Source: Procambarus clarkii (Eukaryota > Arthropoda > Malacostraca > Decapoda > Cambaridae). Taken from it: DNA of 64,000 nt. Positions 1 through 11,621 of this stretch are shown here, piece after piece. Each line of letters begins with the position of its first letter. Within the stretch, counting starts at the first letter, position 1. The notes below the pieces were generated by a model. It searched no databases and was not told the DNA's origin. It worked only from the letters and a program-made list of their open reading frames with translations. The stretch is taken from NCBI RefSeq assembly GCF_040958095.1, contig NC_091195.1, positions 20,648,132-20,712,131 on the forward strand. Direction: 5' to 3'. The position numbers and the translations under genes are program-made.

Positions 1-204
1 TAACCTACCTAACCTAACCTTACCTACTTAACCAAACCTTACCTAGCCTAACTTTTCTAATCTTACCTAGCCTAACCTTACCTAACCCTATATAGCCTAA
101 CCTAACCTTACCTAACCCTACATAGCCTAACCTAACCCAACCTAACCTAAAGTAACTTAACCTAACCTTGCCTAACTTACCTAACCTAACCTAACAATAT
201 ATAA
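1..204. repeat. Degenerate (CCTAA)n telomere-like tract
   Basis: The tract consists of CCTAA/CCTTA pentamers with interruptions such as CCTAG and CCCTA. The complement is TTAGG, the ancestral arthropod telomere unit. The irregularity argues for an interstitial or degenerate tract rather than a live telomere. It runs into the window edge, so its true length is unknown. Confidence 0.75.
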
Positions 205-339
205 GGAATCTAAAGGAATCTAGAGGAAGAAACATAAAAGATGAAACTCCATGCAACCTCTGAAGAGACAACTAACACAACCTATTAATAATAATTAATA
301 CACAACCTAATACCCCCTATTAGACTATTTTACAGGAAC

Positions 340-1089
340 TTCTTTTCCACAGCTCATAAAACGGAGGAAAGGGTCCTGAAAGATATTGTTAATAGAAATG
401 TTATCCCTACAGATACAAACTAGATGATATAATAGATAATTTACTACAAAAACAAGAAAATGGTCAATCTACTCATGAAAAACTCTCCAGACACAAAGCA
501 GAACGCTTTAAAAGAGACCAACGTCGTCTATGCCTTCAAATGCCCTCTTGGGGACTGTAAGCTCCAAAAATCACAGTATATAGGCAAGACAACAACGTCT
601 CTTTCTAGGCGATTAACAATGCACAAACAACAGGGCTATCTTGAGGTTATCTTGACTTGATTTCGGGGCTTTAGTGTCCCCGCGGCCCGGTCCTAGACCA
701 GGCCTCCACCCCCAGGAAGCAGTCCGTGACAGCTGACTAACTCCCAGGTACCTATTTACTGCTAGGTAACAGGGGCATTCAGGGTGAAAGAAACTTTGCC
801 CATTTGTTTCTGCCTCGTGCGGGAATCGAACCCGCGCCACAGAATTACGAGTCCTGCGCGCTATCCACCAGGCTACGAGGCCCTCTAGAGTTAGGGCTCC
901 ATTAAGGAACATATAATCTCTTCTCACAACCAGACCATCACCAGAGAAGTCTTAACAAGCAACACAGAAATCATCGACAGATATAACGATAACAGGAGAC
1001 TCGACATCTGTGAGGCACTACACATCAAAAAGTCAAAACCAGCAATCAACAGCCAATTAACACATAATTACATTCTACTACGAATATAA
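340..1089 (+). mobile_element. Penelope-like retroelement, 3' (GIY-YIG endonuclease) remnant, interrupted by a SINE
   Basis: Around 500-637 the translation contains NVVYAFKCP, GDCK and QYIGKTTTSLSRRL, which is the GIY-YIG endonuclease signature of Penelope-like elements, including the Cys-containing insert between the GIY-like and YIG strands. Upstream frames (about 350-480) give EERVLKDIVNRN and LLMKNSP, the usual linker between the reverse transcriptase and the endonuclease. Reading resumes after a SINE (638-892) and carries the C-terminal part, including SSHN, REVLTSNTEIIDRYND and EALHIKKSKPAINSQL, to a TAA at 1087-1089. The reverse transcriptase proper is absent and upstream frames are broken, so the element is dead. 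If the SINE and one copy of its 6-bp target duplication are ignored, the frame is continuous across the insertion. Confidence 0.85.
638..892 (-). mobile_element. tRNA-headed SINE, head type A, flanked by target-site duplication
   Basis: Read on the minus strand, a tRNA-like head comes first (about 883-810). It has 7-bp acceptor arms GCCTCGT/ACGAGGC, T-arm GCGGGTTCGATTCCCGC, and anticodon loop CTCGTAA, giving a Thr(CGU)-like anticodon. The shared body follows: CAGTAAATAGGTACCTGGGA, then GAGGCCTGGTC, then GGGACACTAAAGCCCCGAAA. The element ends in repeats of a TTATCTTGAG-type tail. AGGGCT at 632-637 and again at 893-898 is the target duplication inside the Penelope-like coding sequence. The head is a retroposon promoter remnant, not a functional tRNA gene. 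Confidence 0.85.
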
Positions 1090-1119
1090 GCACGATCTGA
1101 ATAAGTAAAAAAAAGAGTT

Positions 1120-1225
1120 ACAGCCCCGCTCCTGTGCCAGGTAAGTCCACTATGGGATCGCCATAGCCCGTGCTACTTGGAACATTTTGTTCCGAGTAGC
1201 TGAATCTTAAACAACAGGTAAAAGA
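1120..1225 (+). repeat. Dispersed hairpin-rich repeat, copy 1
   Basis: The sequence contains GCCATAGCCCGTGCTACTTGG and then a GGAACATTTTGTTCC hairpin, ending near TGAATCTTAAACAACA. The same module recurs at 25296-25370, 50037-50105 and, inverted, at 51245-51310. Here it directly follows the Penelope-like 3' end, so it could belong to that element's non-coding end or be a separate short retroposon. Confidence 0.6.
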
Positions 1226-1470
1226 ATTGTTTTTGAAAATGTAAGAAGTCTTCTTGCGAAACGCTTCTAGGCGTCAGACCATAAATTAAAAAGTGGAAAT
1301 GAACTTTGGAGAGTTAATTTTTCAATTACTCCCTAACAGTGAAGAAAAACATCAGAAATATTGAGAAGATTCGTGTTAGAATCATTAATCTTTCCCTTTC
1401 GGTCATATTCAACAACACATGTTTACAAGAAAGACTGCTACCAAAATATACTGATATATATTCTGTCTCT

Positions 1471-1513
1471 GTCTTTGTCTCTCTCTCTGTCTCTCTCTCT
1501 CTCTCTGTCTCTC

Positions 1514-1593
<80 letters not shown>

Positions 1594-1597
1594 TCTC
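1471..1597 (+). repeat. (CT)n microsatellite
   Basis: About 127 bp of CT dinucleotides with occasional GT. Open frames reading Ser-Leu or Arg-Glu repeats on both strands are only this tract. Confidence 0.95.
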
Positions 1598-1722
1598 CAC
1601 CGTCCACACCGGTATTAGAGCGTATGATCGTGGACGTCCTACCAACCACAACAGCTGCAGTGAACATAACAATATCATCACAGACTCCCCCTACTCCCCC
1701 CACCAATCAAAATCAGCCGTAA

Positions 1723-2482
1723 TCGCCTTTCCCACCAAACATGTACAAAAAAACACACACAAAACAGTAATGTTTTTGTCCCAAAAAAATGCATTTGTTT
1801 ACAACGCGTCTGAGAGTATTTGTAAGTTATCGTACATCGGGCGAGCGTGTTACTCTCTGAGGGTTGGTGGCTGTTTTTGTTGCTTGTTTGCCTATACGAG
1901 TCGTTAATTGAGGGTCGTTCGCCTCACGGATTATAAAATGCATCTTTTAAAATCTATGCAGGTAAGGGCATGAGCCCTGAGGCGTTGCAATATGCGAATA
2001 TTGCATAAATGCAAAGGGGAGAACAGATAGCACTATCTGGCAACTACCCTCTTCCTCTCTAACTTCATAAAATCTTCAACAATGATATTATTAAAGTTCT
2101 ATGCCACCGCTGGCCATTGCAAGCGTCTATGCAATGTCCCCCACCCCCTTGCAACCTGGCGATTGATAAGCCTGTTGCAGAGAGGAGGGGGAGGGAGTTG
2201 GCGTATGGGAGATATGACTGAGAGAGAGAGAGAGAGACAGGAGATGGAAGCTAGGAACTCTGGCAGCAGTAAGAGGGTCTCTGGTACACACACACACATA
2301 CACAGAGAGGTTTCTCTTGCTACTCAGTCAGTGGCTGGCTGGGATCTGGCCCTCGCATGTGTGTGCCGGGGATCGAACCCGGAGTGTTTGACACCCTGTG
2401 GTGTATTATATATATACATATATGTTAAGCTTTAATCGGTGTTGCTGTGTTGTGTGTGTGTGTGTGTACGAGCGTTCAAGAG

Positions 2483-2484
<2 letters not shown>
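1723..2484. other. No gene seen; small simple repeats
   Basis: The stretch holds a short (GA)n at 2219-2236, a CA-rich patch near 2286-2302, and a tRNA-like fragment on the minus strand near 2366-2395 (GGGGATCGAACCCGG). Nothing with coding character was recognised. Confidence 0.5.

Positions 2485-2545
<61 letters not shown>
2485..2545. repeat. (AT)n microsatellite
   Basis: About 61 bp of perfect AT dinucleotides. Confidence 0.95.
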
Positions 2546-2549
<4 letters not shown>

Positions 2550-3397
2550 TGCGTTCTGTTCTATGTGAGTTTTGCAGAATTAGACTCTGAAATCGGTATG
2601 TTCAGATTTTAGAAACCCAAAAATCGTGCAGCTATTCGATTATGGGAACGCGGAAATTCTCTCGCGACTGAGAAATTTGTGAGAAAATAACATGACATTT
2701 GGATTTTAAGCACTATATACATGGTCAGTGGGTTCAGGTGTGTGCGTGCATGTGTGTGTGTGTGTGATGGCAGTGGGGGGAGGAGGCCCCACACCTCCCC
2801 CCTGAAGCTAGTTAAGCTTCCTGCGCTGTTACCAACCAGTAGTGAACCAGGCAACAAGCAGAACAGTCCAGGACCCTTAGTACTGTGCAGAAACCTAATT
2901 CCCAAAGCTAAGAAATTTAGCTTTTTCCGCTGAAAATATCTGTATGTGATGAAATACTTTAGTGGTAATTATTTCCCAAGTGAAGCAAAGTGTCCAAATT
3001 GTTTCAAAGCTCTCAAATAACCCACAAAAAAGATATTTGTACAATATTATCATTACTGTGCAAGTCATATTAAGCTCTAGGGGCCCCAGGAAATCCACGT
3101 TGCAATATAGCCTCTCTATATTAATTCCTCAAAGAGATTTATTTACCATTTCAACCACATCTGGATATTGGAAGATATCAGTTTCCCCCTCACATTGTCG
3201 TATGTTGATTTGAGGATTTCCTTTGCAACAGAACATGGAACAAGAGGTTCCCAGCGGATCTAGCAAAGGGTTCTAGCAAGTCATAGCTGTGATACAACGC
3301 ACGCAGGATCTCAAACCGCCACGTCACTGCTTAAGTCTGTGATATGACTCTGCAATTCTAGCTTGGGAGGACTTCGGGGCCGGCGGGCTTCCACGCA
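2546..3397. other. No gene seen
   Basis: Only short open frames without recognisable domains are present, plus a small GT tract near 2750. Exons shorter than I can recognise cannot be excluded. Confidence 0.4.
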
Positions 3398-3441
3398 CAC
3401 GCACGCACACACACACGCACACACACGCACGCACACACACA
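3398..3441. repeat. (CA)n-type microsatellite
   Basis: Imperfect CACACG/CACACA run. Confidence 0.9.
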
Positions 3442-3507
3442 CCTTTGTTTTTTGCTGGTTCTGAAGCCGCCTGAAGGTATTGTGGAGTGCATTCAACCCT
3501 TGATCAT

Positions 3508-6404
3508 GTGCTGTGCTGTGTGATCTGTTGGTGCTGTGTGGTCTGTTGGTGCTGTGGGGTGTGTTGGTGCTGTGTGATGTGTTGGTGCTGTGTGATCTGT
3601 TGGTGCTGTGTGATCTGTTGGTGCTGTGTGATCTGTTGGTGCTGTGGGGTGTGTTGGTGCTGTGTGATGTGTTGGTGCTGTGTGGTGTGTTGGTGCTGTG
3701 TGGTGTGTTGGTGCTGTGTGATCTGTTGGTGCTGTGTGATCTGTTGGTGCTGTGTGATCTGTTGGTGCTGTGTGATCTGTTGGTGCTGTGTGGTGTGTTG
3801 GTGCTGTGTGATCTGTTGGTGCTGTGTGGTCTGTTGGTGCTGTGTGATCTGTTGGTGCTGTGTGATCTGTTGGTGCTGTGTGGTGTGTTGGTGCTGTGTG
3901 ATCTGTTGGTGCTGTGTGGTGTGTTGGTGCTGTGTGATCTGTTGGTGCTGTGTGGTCTGTTGGTGCTGTGTGGTGTGTTGGTGCTGTGTGGTGTGTTGGT
4001 GCTGTGGGGTGTGTTGGTGCTGTGTGATGTGTTGGTGCTGTGTGATCTGTTGGTGCTGTGTGGTGTGTTGGTGCTGTGTGATCTGTTGGTGCTGTGGGGT
4101 GTGTTGGTGCTGTGTGGTGTGTTGGTGCTGTGGGGTGTGTTGGTGCTGTGTGGTGTGTTGGTGCTGTGTGATCTGTTGGTGCTGTGTGGTGTGTTGGTGC
4201 TGTGTGATCTGTTGGTGCTGTGTGATCTGTTGGTGCTGTGTGGTGTGTTGGTGCTGTGTGATCTGTTGGTGCTGTGTGGTGTGTTGGTGCTGTGTGGTGT
4301 GTTGGTGCTGTGTGGTGTGTTGGTGCTGTGTGGTGTGTTGGTGCTGTGTGATCTGTTGGTGCTGTGTGGTGTGTTGGTGCTGTGTGATGTGTTGGTGCTG
4401 TGTGATCTGTTGGTGCTGTGTGGTGTGTTGGTGCTGTGGGGTGTGTTGGTGCTGTGTGATCTGTTGGTGCTGTGTGGTGTGCTGGTGCTGTGTGGTGTGT
4501 TGGTGCTGTGTGATCTGTTGGTGCTGTGTGGTCTGTTGGTGCTGTGTGGTGTGTTGGTGCTGTGTGGTGTGTTGGTGCTGTGTGGTGTGTTGGTGCTGTG
4601 TGGTCTGTTGGTGCTGTGTGGTCTGTTGGTGCTGTGTGATCTGTTGGTGCTGTGTGATCTGTTGGTGCTGTGTGGTGTGTTGGTGCTGTGTGGTGTGTTG
4701 GTGCTGTGGGGTGTGTTGGTGCTGTGTGATGTGTTGGTGTTGTGTGGTCTGTTGGTGCTGTGTGGTGTGTTGGTGCTGTGTGGTGTGTTGGTGCTGTGTG
4801 ATCTGTTGGTGCTGTGTGATCTGTTGGTGCTGTGTGATCTGTTGGTGCTGTGTGATCTGTTGGTGCTGTGTGGTGTGTTGGTGCTGTGTGATCTGTTGGT
4901 GCTGTGTGATCTGTTGGTGCTGTGTGGTGTGTTGGTGCTGTGTGGTGTGTTGGTGCTGTGTGGTGTGTTGGTGCTGTGTGGTGTGTTGGTGCTGTGTGAT
5001 CTGTTGGTGCTGTGTGATCTGTTGGTGCTGTGTGGTGTGTTGGTGCTGTGTGGTGTGTTGGTGCTGTGTGGTGTGTTGGTGCTGTGTGATCTGTTGGTGC
5101 TGTGTGGTGTGTTGGTGCTGTGTGGTGTGTTGGTGCTGTGTGGTGTGTTGGTGCTGTGTGGTGTGTTGGTGCTGTGTGGTGTGTTGGTGCTGTGTGATCT
5201 GTTGGTGCTGTGTGATCTGTTGGTGCTGTGTGGTGTGTTGGTGCTGTGTGGTGTGTTGGTGCTGTGTGGTGTGTTGGTGCTGTGTGGTGTGTTGGTGCTG
5301 TGTGATCTGTTGGTGCTGTGTGGTGTGTTGGTGCTGTGTGGTGTGTTGGTGCTGTGTGGTGTGTTGGTGCTGTGTGGTGTGTTGGTGCTGTGTGGTGTGT
5401 TGGTGCTGTGTGATCTGTTGGTGCTGTGTGATCTGTTGGTGCTGTGTGGTGTGTTGGTGCTGTGTGGTGTGTTGGTGCTGTGTGGTGTGTTGGTGCTGTG
5501 TGGTGTGTTGGTGCTGTGTGGTCTGTTGGTGCTGTGTGGTGTGTTGGTGCTGTGTGGTGTGTTGGTGCTGTGTGGTGTGTTGGTGCTGTGTGGTGTGTTG
5601 GTGCTGTGTGATCTGTTGGTGCTGTGTGGTGTGTTGGTGCTGTGTGGTGTGTTGGTGTTGTGTGGTGTGTTGGTGCTGTGTGGTGTGTTGGTGCTGTGTG
5701 GTGTGTTGGTGTTGTGTGGTGTGTTGGTGCTGTGTGGTGTGTTGGTGCTGTGTGGTGTGTTGGTGCTGTGTGATCTGTTGGTGCTGTGTGGTGTGTTGGT
5801 GCTGTGTGGTGTGTTGGTGCTGTGTGGTGTGTTGGTGCTGTGTGGTGTGTTGGTGCTGTGTGGTGTGTTGGTGTTGTGTGGTGTGTTGGTGCTGTGTGGT
5901 GTGTTGGTGCTGTGTGGTGTGTTGGTGCTGTGTGGTGTGTTGGTGCTGTGTGGTGTGTTGGTGCTGTGTGGTGTGTTGGTGCTGTGTGATCTGTTGGTGC
6001 TGTGTGATCTGTTGGTGCTGTGTGGTCTGTTGGTGCTGTGTGGTGTGTTGGTGCTGTGTGATCTGTTGGTGCTGTGTGATCTGTTGGTGCTGTGTGGTCT
6101 GTTGGTGCTGTGTGATGTGTTGGTGCTGTGTGATCTGTTGGTGCTGTGTGATCTGTTGGTGCTGTGGGGTGTGTTGGTGCTGTGTGGTGTGTTGGTGCTG
6201 TGTGGTGTGTTGGTGCTGTGTGATCTGTTGGTGCTGTGTGATCTGTTGGTGCTGTGGGGTGTGTTGGTGCTGTGTGATCTGTTGGTGCTGTGTGGTGTGT
6301 TGGTGCTGTGTGGTGTGTTGGTGCTGTGTGGTGTGTTGGTGGTGTGTGGTGTGTTGGTGCTGTGTGGTGTGTTGGTGCTGTGTGATCTGTTGGTGCTGTG
6401 TGGC
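3508..6404 (+). repeat. 18-bp G/T-rich minisatellite, about 160 copies
   Basis: The unit is TGTTGGTGCTGTGTGGTG. Variants at two or three fixed positions (TGATCT, TGGTGT, TGGTCT, TGATGT, GGGGTGT) are shuffled along the array. Because 18 is a multiple of three and the unit lacks stops, very long frames stay open on both strands (about 1060 residues of Cys-Trp-Val, Val-Leu-Cys or His-Thr-Gln repeats). These are not genes. The + strand is nearly free of A apart from the TGAT variants. Confidence 0.97.
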
Positions 6405-6663
6405 CACCTGTTGGGGCTGTGTGGCCTCCTGTTGGTGCTGTGTGGCCTCCTGTTGGTGCTGTGTGGCCTCCTGTTGGTGCTGTGTGGCCTCCTGTTGGTG
6501 CTGTGTGGCCTCCTGTTGGTGCTATGTGGCCTCCTGTTGGTGCTATGTTGCCTCCTGTTGGTGCTGTGTTGTCTCCTGTTGGTGCTGTGTGGCCTCCTGT
6601 TGGTGCTGTGTGGCCTCCTGTTGGTGCTGTGTGGTCTCCTGTTGGTGCTGTGTGGCCTCCTGT
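6405..6663 (+). repeat. 21-bp minisatellite derived from the 18-bp unit, about 12 copies
   Basis: The unit CTGTGTGGCCTCCTGTTGGTG equals the 18-mer with GGTG replaced by a CCTCC-containing segment, so it is a length variant that expanded separately. It abuts the 18-bp array without a gap. Confidence 0.95.
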
Positions 6664-8379
6664 TGATAGGTCTTAATAACCCTCCAGAGGTTGACAGGCC
6701 TTAATAACCCTCCAGAGGTTGATAGGCCTTAATAACCCTCCAGAGGTTGATAGGTCTTAATAACCCTCCAGAGGTTGATAGGTCTTAATAACCCTCCAGA
6801 GGTTGATAGGTCTTAATAACCCTCCAGAGGTTGATAGGCCTTAATAACCCTCCAGAGGTTGATAGGCCTTAATAACCCTCCAGAGGTTGATAGGCCTTAA
6901 TAACCCTCCAGAGGTTGATAGGCCTTAATAACCCTCCAGAGGTTGATAGGCCTTAATAACCCTCCAGAGGTTGATAGGTCTTAATAACCCTCCAGAGGTT
7001 GATAGGTCTTAATAACCCTCCAGAGGTTGATAGGTCTTAATAACCCTCCAGAGGTTGATAGGCCTTAATAACCCTCCAGAGGTTGATAGGCCTTAATAAC
7101 CCTCCAGAGGTTGATAGGTCTTAATAACCCTCCAGAGGTTGATAGGTCTTAATAACCCTCCAGAGGTTGATAGGCCTTAATAACCCTCCAGAGGTTGATA
7201 GGCCTTAATAACCCTCCAGAGGTTGATAGGCCTTAATAACCCTCCAGAGGTTGATAGGTCTTAATAACCCTCCAGAGGTTGATAGGCCTTAATAACCCTC
7301 CAGAGGTTGATAGGTCTTAATAACCCTCCAGAGGTTGATAGGTCTTAATAACCCTCCAGAGGTTGATAGGCCTTAATAACCCTCCAGAGGTTGATAGGCC
7401 TTAATAACCCTCCAGAGGTTGATAGGCCTTAATAACCCTCCAGAGGTTGATAGGTCTTAATAACCCTCCAGAGGTTGATAGGTCTTAATAACCCTCCAGA
7501 GGTTGATAGGCCTTAATAACCCTCCAGAGGTTGATAGGCCTTAATAACCCTCCAGAGGTTGATAGGTCTTAATAACCCTCCAGAGGTTGATAGGCCTTAA
7601 TAACCCTCCAGAGGTTGATAGGCCTTAATAACCCTCCAGAGGTTGATAGGCCTTAATAACCCTCCAGAGGTTGATAGGTCTTAATAACCCTCCAGAGGTT
7701 GATAGGTCTTAATAACCCTCCAGAGGTTGATAGGCCTTAATAACCCTCCAGAGGTTGATAGGCCTTAATAACCCTCCAGAGGTTGATAGGCCTTAATAAC
7801 CCTCCAGAGGTTGATAGGCCTTAATAACCCTCCAGAGGTTGATAGGTCTTAATAACCCTCCAGAGGTTGATAGGTCTTAATAACCCTCCAGAGGTTGATA
7901 GGCCTTAATAACCCTCCAGAGGTTGATAGGCCTTAATAACCCTCCAGAGGTTGATAGGCCTTAATAACCCTCCAGAGGTTGATAGGCCTTAATAACCCTC
8001 CAGAGGTTGGTAGGCCTTAATAACCCTCCAGAGGTTAATAGGCCTTAATAACCCTCCAGAGGTTGATAGGCCTTAATAACCCTCCAGAGGTTGATAGGCC
8101 TTAATAACCCTCCAGAGGTTAATAGGCCTTAATAACCCTCCAGAGGTTGATAGGCCTTAATAACCCTCCAGAGGTTGATAGGTCTTAATAACCCTCCAGA
8201 GGTTGATAGGCCTTAATAACCCTCCAGAGGTTGATAGGTCTTAATAACCCTCCAGAGGTTGATAGGCCTTAATAACCCTCCAGAGGTTGATAGGCCTTAA
8301 TAACCCTCCAGAGGTTGATAGGTCTTAATAACCCTCCAGAGGTTGATAGGCCTTAATAACCCTCCAGAGGTTGATAGGT
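6664..8379 (+). repeat. 28-bp minisatellite, about 61 copies
   Basis: Units begin TTGATAGG(C/T)CTTAATAACC and end CTCCAGAGG. C/T alternates at one site, with rare GG or AAT changes near 8009-8125. It starts immediately at TGTTGATAGG, where the previous array's TGTTGG is replaced, so the junction lies within a few bases. Single-copy relatives exist at 13141-13170 and 47556-47580. Confidence 0.97.
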
Positions 8380-8402
8380 CGTGAATATAGACAAAGATAA
8401 AC

Positions 8403-8507
<105 letters not shown>

Positions 8508-8889
8508 TTAATTCATATGACTTTAATATCTTGTAGAAATTAGCCTTGAAAAGCTGTACAAATGGAACTATTCACAGTGAACTAGAGTGAACTCTGCTTA
8601 ATATGGACGGAAATAAGTCTCCACTGTACGTGGTGCTCTAGAGTGGAATGTGTTTAATATGGACGAAAATAAAGGAGTCTCCGCTGTTCTTTCTAAGGTA
8701 AGACTGACGTATATATGATAAAATTTTGCTATATTATATATTATATCACATTTGACGTATAGTTCAGATACCTATTCATTCCCTCTCTATTTCGCTCATA
8801 AGGAATCACTGAAACTTCTAAGTAAGTCTAAGGACAGCACAACAAATATTTCAGACTTTATTGCAGAAAGTGTGGCACCGCTGTACGTC

Positions 8890-9028
8890 AGCAGTAAATA
8901 GGTACCTGGGAGTTAGTCAGCTGTCACGGGCTGCTTCCTGGGGGGGTGGAGGCCTGGTCGAGGACCGGGCCGCCGCGGGGACACTAAAGCCCCGAAATCA
9001 TCTCGAGATAACCTCAAGATTTAATGAT
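8890..9028 (+). mobile_element. SINE body, 5'-truncated (no tRNA head)
   Basis: Carries CAGTAAATAGGTACCTGGGA, GAGGCCTGGTCGAGGACCGG and GCCCCGAAATCATCTCGAGA, ending CTCAAGAT. It lacks the tRNA-like region, as expected for an incomplete reverse transcript. Confidence 0.85.
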
Positions 9029-9734
9029 AACTGGAGCAGACTCCTCGCCTGACCTACGACACGCCCATACCCCACATGTTTCATAAGTGAAAGTTGGGGG
9101 GAGGCTAACCCCAGGCGTCTGGCCTCAATCCTTCAAATGACAGATAGATATTTTCTGTTCTATTAGACCGTTTAAGTCAGAAAAAACGATGAACTTGTGT
9201 AAAACTGCGACCATGAACACACACGCGTCGAATCGTCTGGAAGAAACAATGTTTTTGCAGGCCAAAAATAGCAGTATGAAAACATTTTGGCTACAATTGA
9301 TTGTACTGGGACACACGTCTGTCGTTCCCCTTTCGTTGTAAACAAGGACACTAGCCCATGCCTATCCATCCTAAAATAACAGAACATAAAAATGTCCCGT
9401 TGGTACAATGTATACTAATGAGGTTAGTCCCCCGAAAAATCACGTTTTCTATTCTTGAATTAGCCCGAGAGGAATTCAAAGAAAATAGACAAGTACTTGA
9501 AACTCCAAACTTTTTAATCTACCTAAATTTTTTTAGGCCTAATATAATACATATATGTGCTATACTAGGCTTGGGAATGTTGAAATATAAAATTTTATTT
9601 TGTATTTATACTTGAAACACACAAAAAACTGTACAGTAAGCTCATAAAGCTATACACACATAGTATTTCAATTCCAAACACGAACAAAAATGATCTATTT
9701 CTCAGTCAAAAAGCCCCCCCCCCCCCATTCCCTA
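9029..9734. other. No gene seen
   Basis: Short overlapping frames on both strands lack recognisable domains. A stretch near 9515-9560 (TTTAGGCCTAATATA) resembles one near 24630-24660, so part of this may be an old dispersed repeat. A C-homopolymer lies at about 9713-9726. Confidence 0.35.
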
Positions 9735-9989
9735 GAGGTCTGACGGCTGAGTGGACAGCGCTAGGGATTCGCAGTCCTTAGATTCCGAGTTCGATCCCCC
9801 AGCGGAAACAAATGGGCAGAGTTGCTTTCCCCCTCCTGATGCCCCTGTTCACCTAGCAGTAAATAGGTACCTGGGAGTTAGACAGCTGCTACGGGCTGCT
9901 GCTTCCTGGGGGTGTGTAACAAAAAGGAGGCCTGGTCGAGGACCGGGCCGCGGGGACGCTAAGCCCCGAGATCATCTTAAGATAACCTA
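9735..9989 (+). mobile_element. tRNA-headed SINE, head type C
   Basis: The head begins GTCTGACGGCTGAGTGGACA with B-box-like GAGTTCGATCCCC and differs from head types A and B. The body (CAGTAAATAGGTACCTGGGA to GCCCCGAGATCATC) is the common one, with a small insertion GTGTGTAACAAAAAG before the GAGGCCTGG segment. Confidence 0.8.
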
Positions 9990-10224
9990 TAGGTACGTCA
10001 CTGCCTTACAAGTTTTAAATAATGTATAACCGGTCATGTATAATGTATAAGCCTTAACCTGGCTTACATAATACATTAACTAGTTACATATCATTCAGGG
10101 AGGCAATATATATACAATTAATACAATGGAGTCATACAATATGCAAATAAGCAGTCGTATTAGGCTATAAACTTAGTCAATAAGGAGTCAGATAAATGAC
10201 ATAAAATAGAGTAAATGTAAAATA

Positions 10225-10333
10225 AGCAAAAACACGGACGATACAACAACAGGAACGATACAACAGGGACGATACAACAGGGACGATACAACAGGGACGA
10301 TACAACAGGGACGATACAACAGGGACGATACAA
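10225..10333 (+). repeat. 14-bp tandem repeat, about 7 copies
   Basis: The unit is AGGGACGATACAAC; the first copies are diverged. Confidence 0.9.
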
Positions 10334-10479
10334 CAGAATAAAACATGGAGCTAGGTGAGGCATCAAGGAAGGGGGGGGTGATGATGGAAGGGGGGTAGAC
10401 TCATCAAAACAGTGTGTGTGTACCATGACTATGAGGAACTGTTGATGAGGCGTCCCAGTCATTGCTGCGTCACTGTAGC

Positions 10480-10575
10480 TCCCCCTCCCACGCCGCCCCC
10501 CCTCTCTCTCTCCCCTCCCACGCCGCCCCCTCTCTCTCTCTCCCCTCCCACACCCTCTCTCTCTCTCTCTCTCCC
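10480..10575 (+). repeat. Pyrimidine-rich imperfect repeat
   Basis: Two copies of CCCTCCCACGCCGCCCCC each followed by (CT)n, then a longer (CT)n. Strong purine/pyrimidine strand bias. Confidence 0.85.
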
Positions 10576-10877
10576 CCTTCCCTTGATCCCCCTGCTCCTC
10601 TGAGACCCCAATAATCTTCAGTCTCTCTAGCCTACACCTCCTTACCTTCCCCAACCCCCCAACCACCACCTGCCAAATCCATTCCTGCTCTCCTAACCCT
10701 CCCCTCCCCCCTCTCCCACCTCCCATCCTACCAACGTCGTCCCCCCAACCCCCAAGCAACTAGCCTAACCGTATCCAACCCCACACAGCTTGTCATATGA
10801 AGAGAAAACATGTAAAATTATTATATGTATCTGCTACTCGAGGTCTGACAGCACGAGAACCGGTGTTCTAAGGTGTG

Positions 10878-10934
10878 GACACACACACACGCACGCATAT
10901 ATACACTTACACACGCACACACACACACACATAT
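10878..10934. repeat. (CA)n microsatellite
   Basis: Interrupted CA dinucleotides. Confidence 0.9.
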
Positions 10935-11621
10935 GCAGTCGAACGAGTAATTTAACCTTGACTGGACTAGGCTACCACGCACAACGTTCCTGCTAGTCTG
11001 CTTGGTCAGTTCCCAACCGCTTTCTCATCCATATCATCAGCTTCGAATCCTCTGTAGCAAGCCTCGTCCAGCCCTTGAAAGATATTTATATATAAAAAAC
11101 GGTGAGACATTATCCACACACCTGGTGATTGGATATCTGGCGGTAACACTGCTCGGAGAGAAACATCTTAGTTGATATTGTGATCTTGGGTCTGGTCGTG
11201 CGGAGGGAGGGAGTTATGTTAATAAAAACTTGTCCAATTCGTATATCTCAAAGAGTTCACCTCTTGAGTTTCCCATGCTCCTCCAAAGCCAACTGTTAGG
11301 ATTAAGTGTGATTTACACTATTTAGTAATACTTATTTTAGGTTCTTATCCTGTTTTGCCTTTGTTTCCATTTCTCTTATGTCCCCCCCCCCACCTTGAAT
11401 ATATTCGTGTCAACCTAACCTTTTGTCGCTTAAACAACGCTGACCGGGACTTGGTTTTCTTCCTGCGATTGACCTTTAGCGACAATGAAGTCGTGTATTG
11501 AACAACTTACCGGTTAACACAACAGACGCCGGCTCGATCTATTGTTTCAAGCGTAGGTTAGACATATATATGAATGAGTTTGGGTGAATATAAATAGTAG
11601 CTGCCTGGCATGGGTCAATAG
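10935..11621. other. No gene seen
   Basis: Unique-looking sequence without a recognisable coding region. A C-homopolymer lies near 11382-11391. Confidence 0.4.

Noticed and set aside
1-204. Real chromosome end
   Set aside because: The pentamers are too irregular, and the window start is arbitrary; an interstitial tract is more likely.
3487-6704. Open frames of about 1060 residues (Cys-Trp-Val, Leu-Val-Leu-Cys, His-Thr-Gln repeats)
   Set aside because: They arise from an 18-bp minisatellite without stop codons and are open in several frames on both strands, with no unique sequence on either side.
6664-8379. CRISPR-like regular repeats
   Set aside because: There are no unique spacers: the units are contiguous, and the genome is plainly eukaryotic.
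8861-9052. Short frame through the SINE body
   Set aside because: SINE bodies are non-coding; the frame is incidental.
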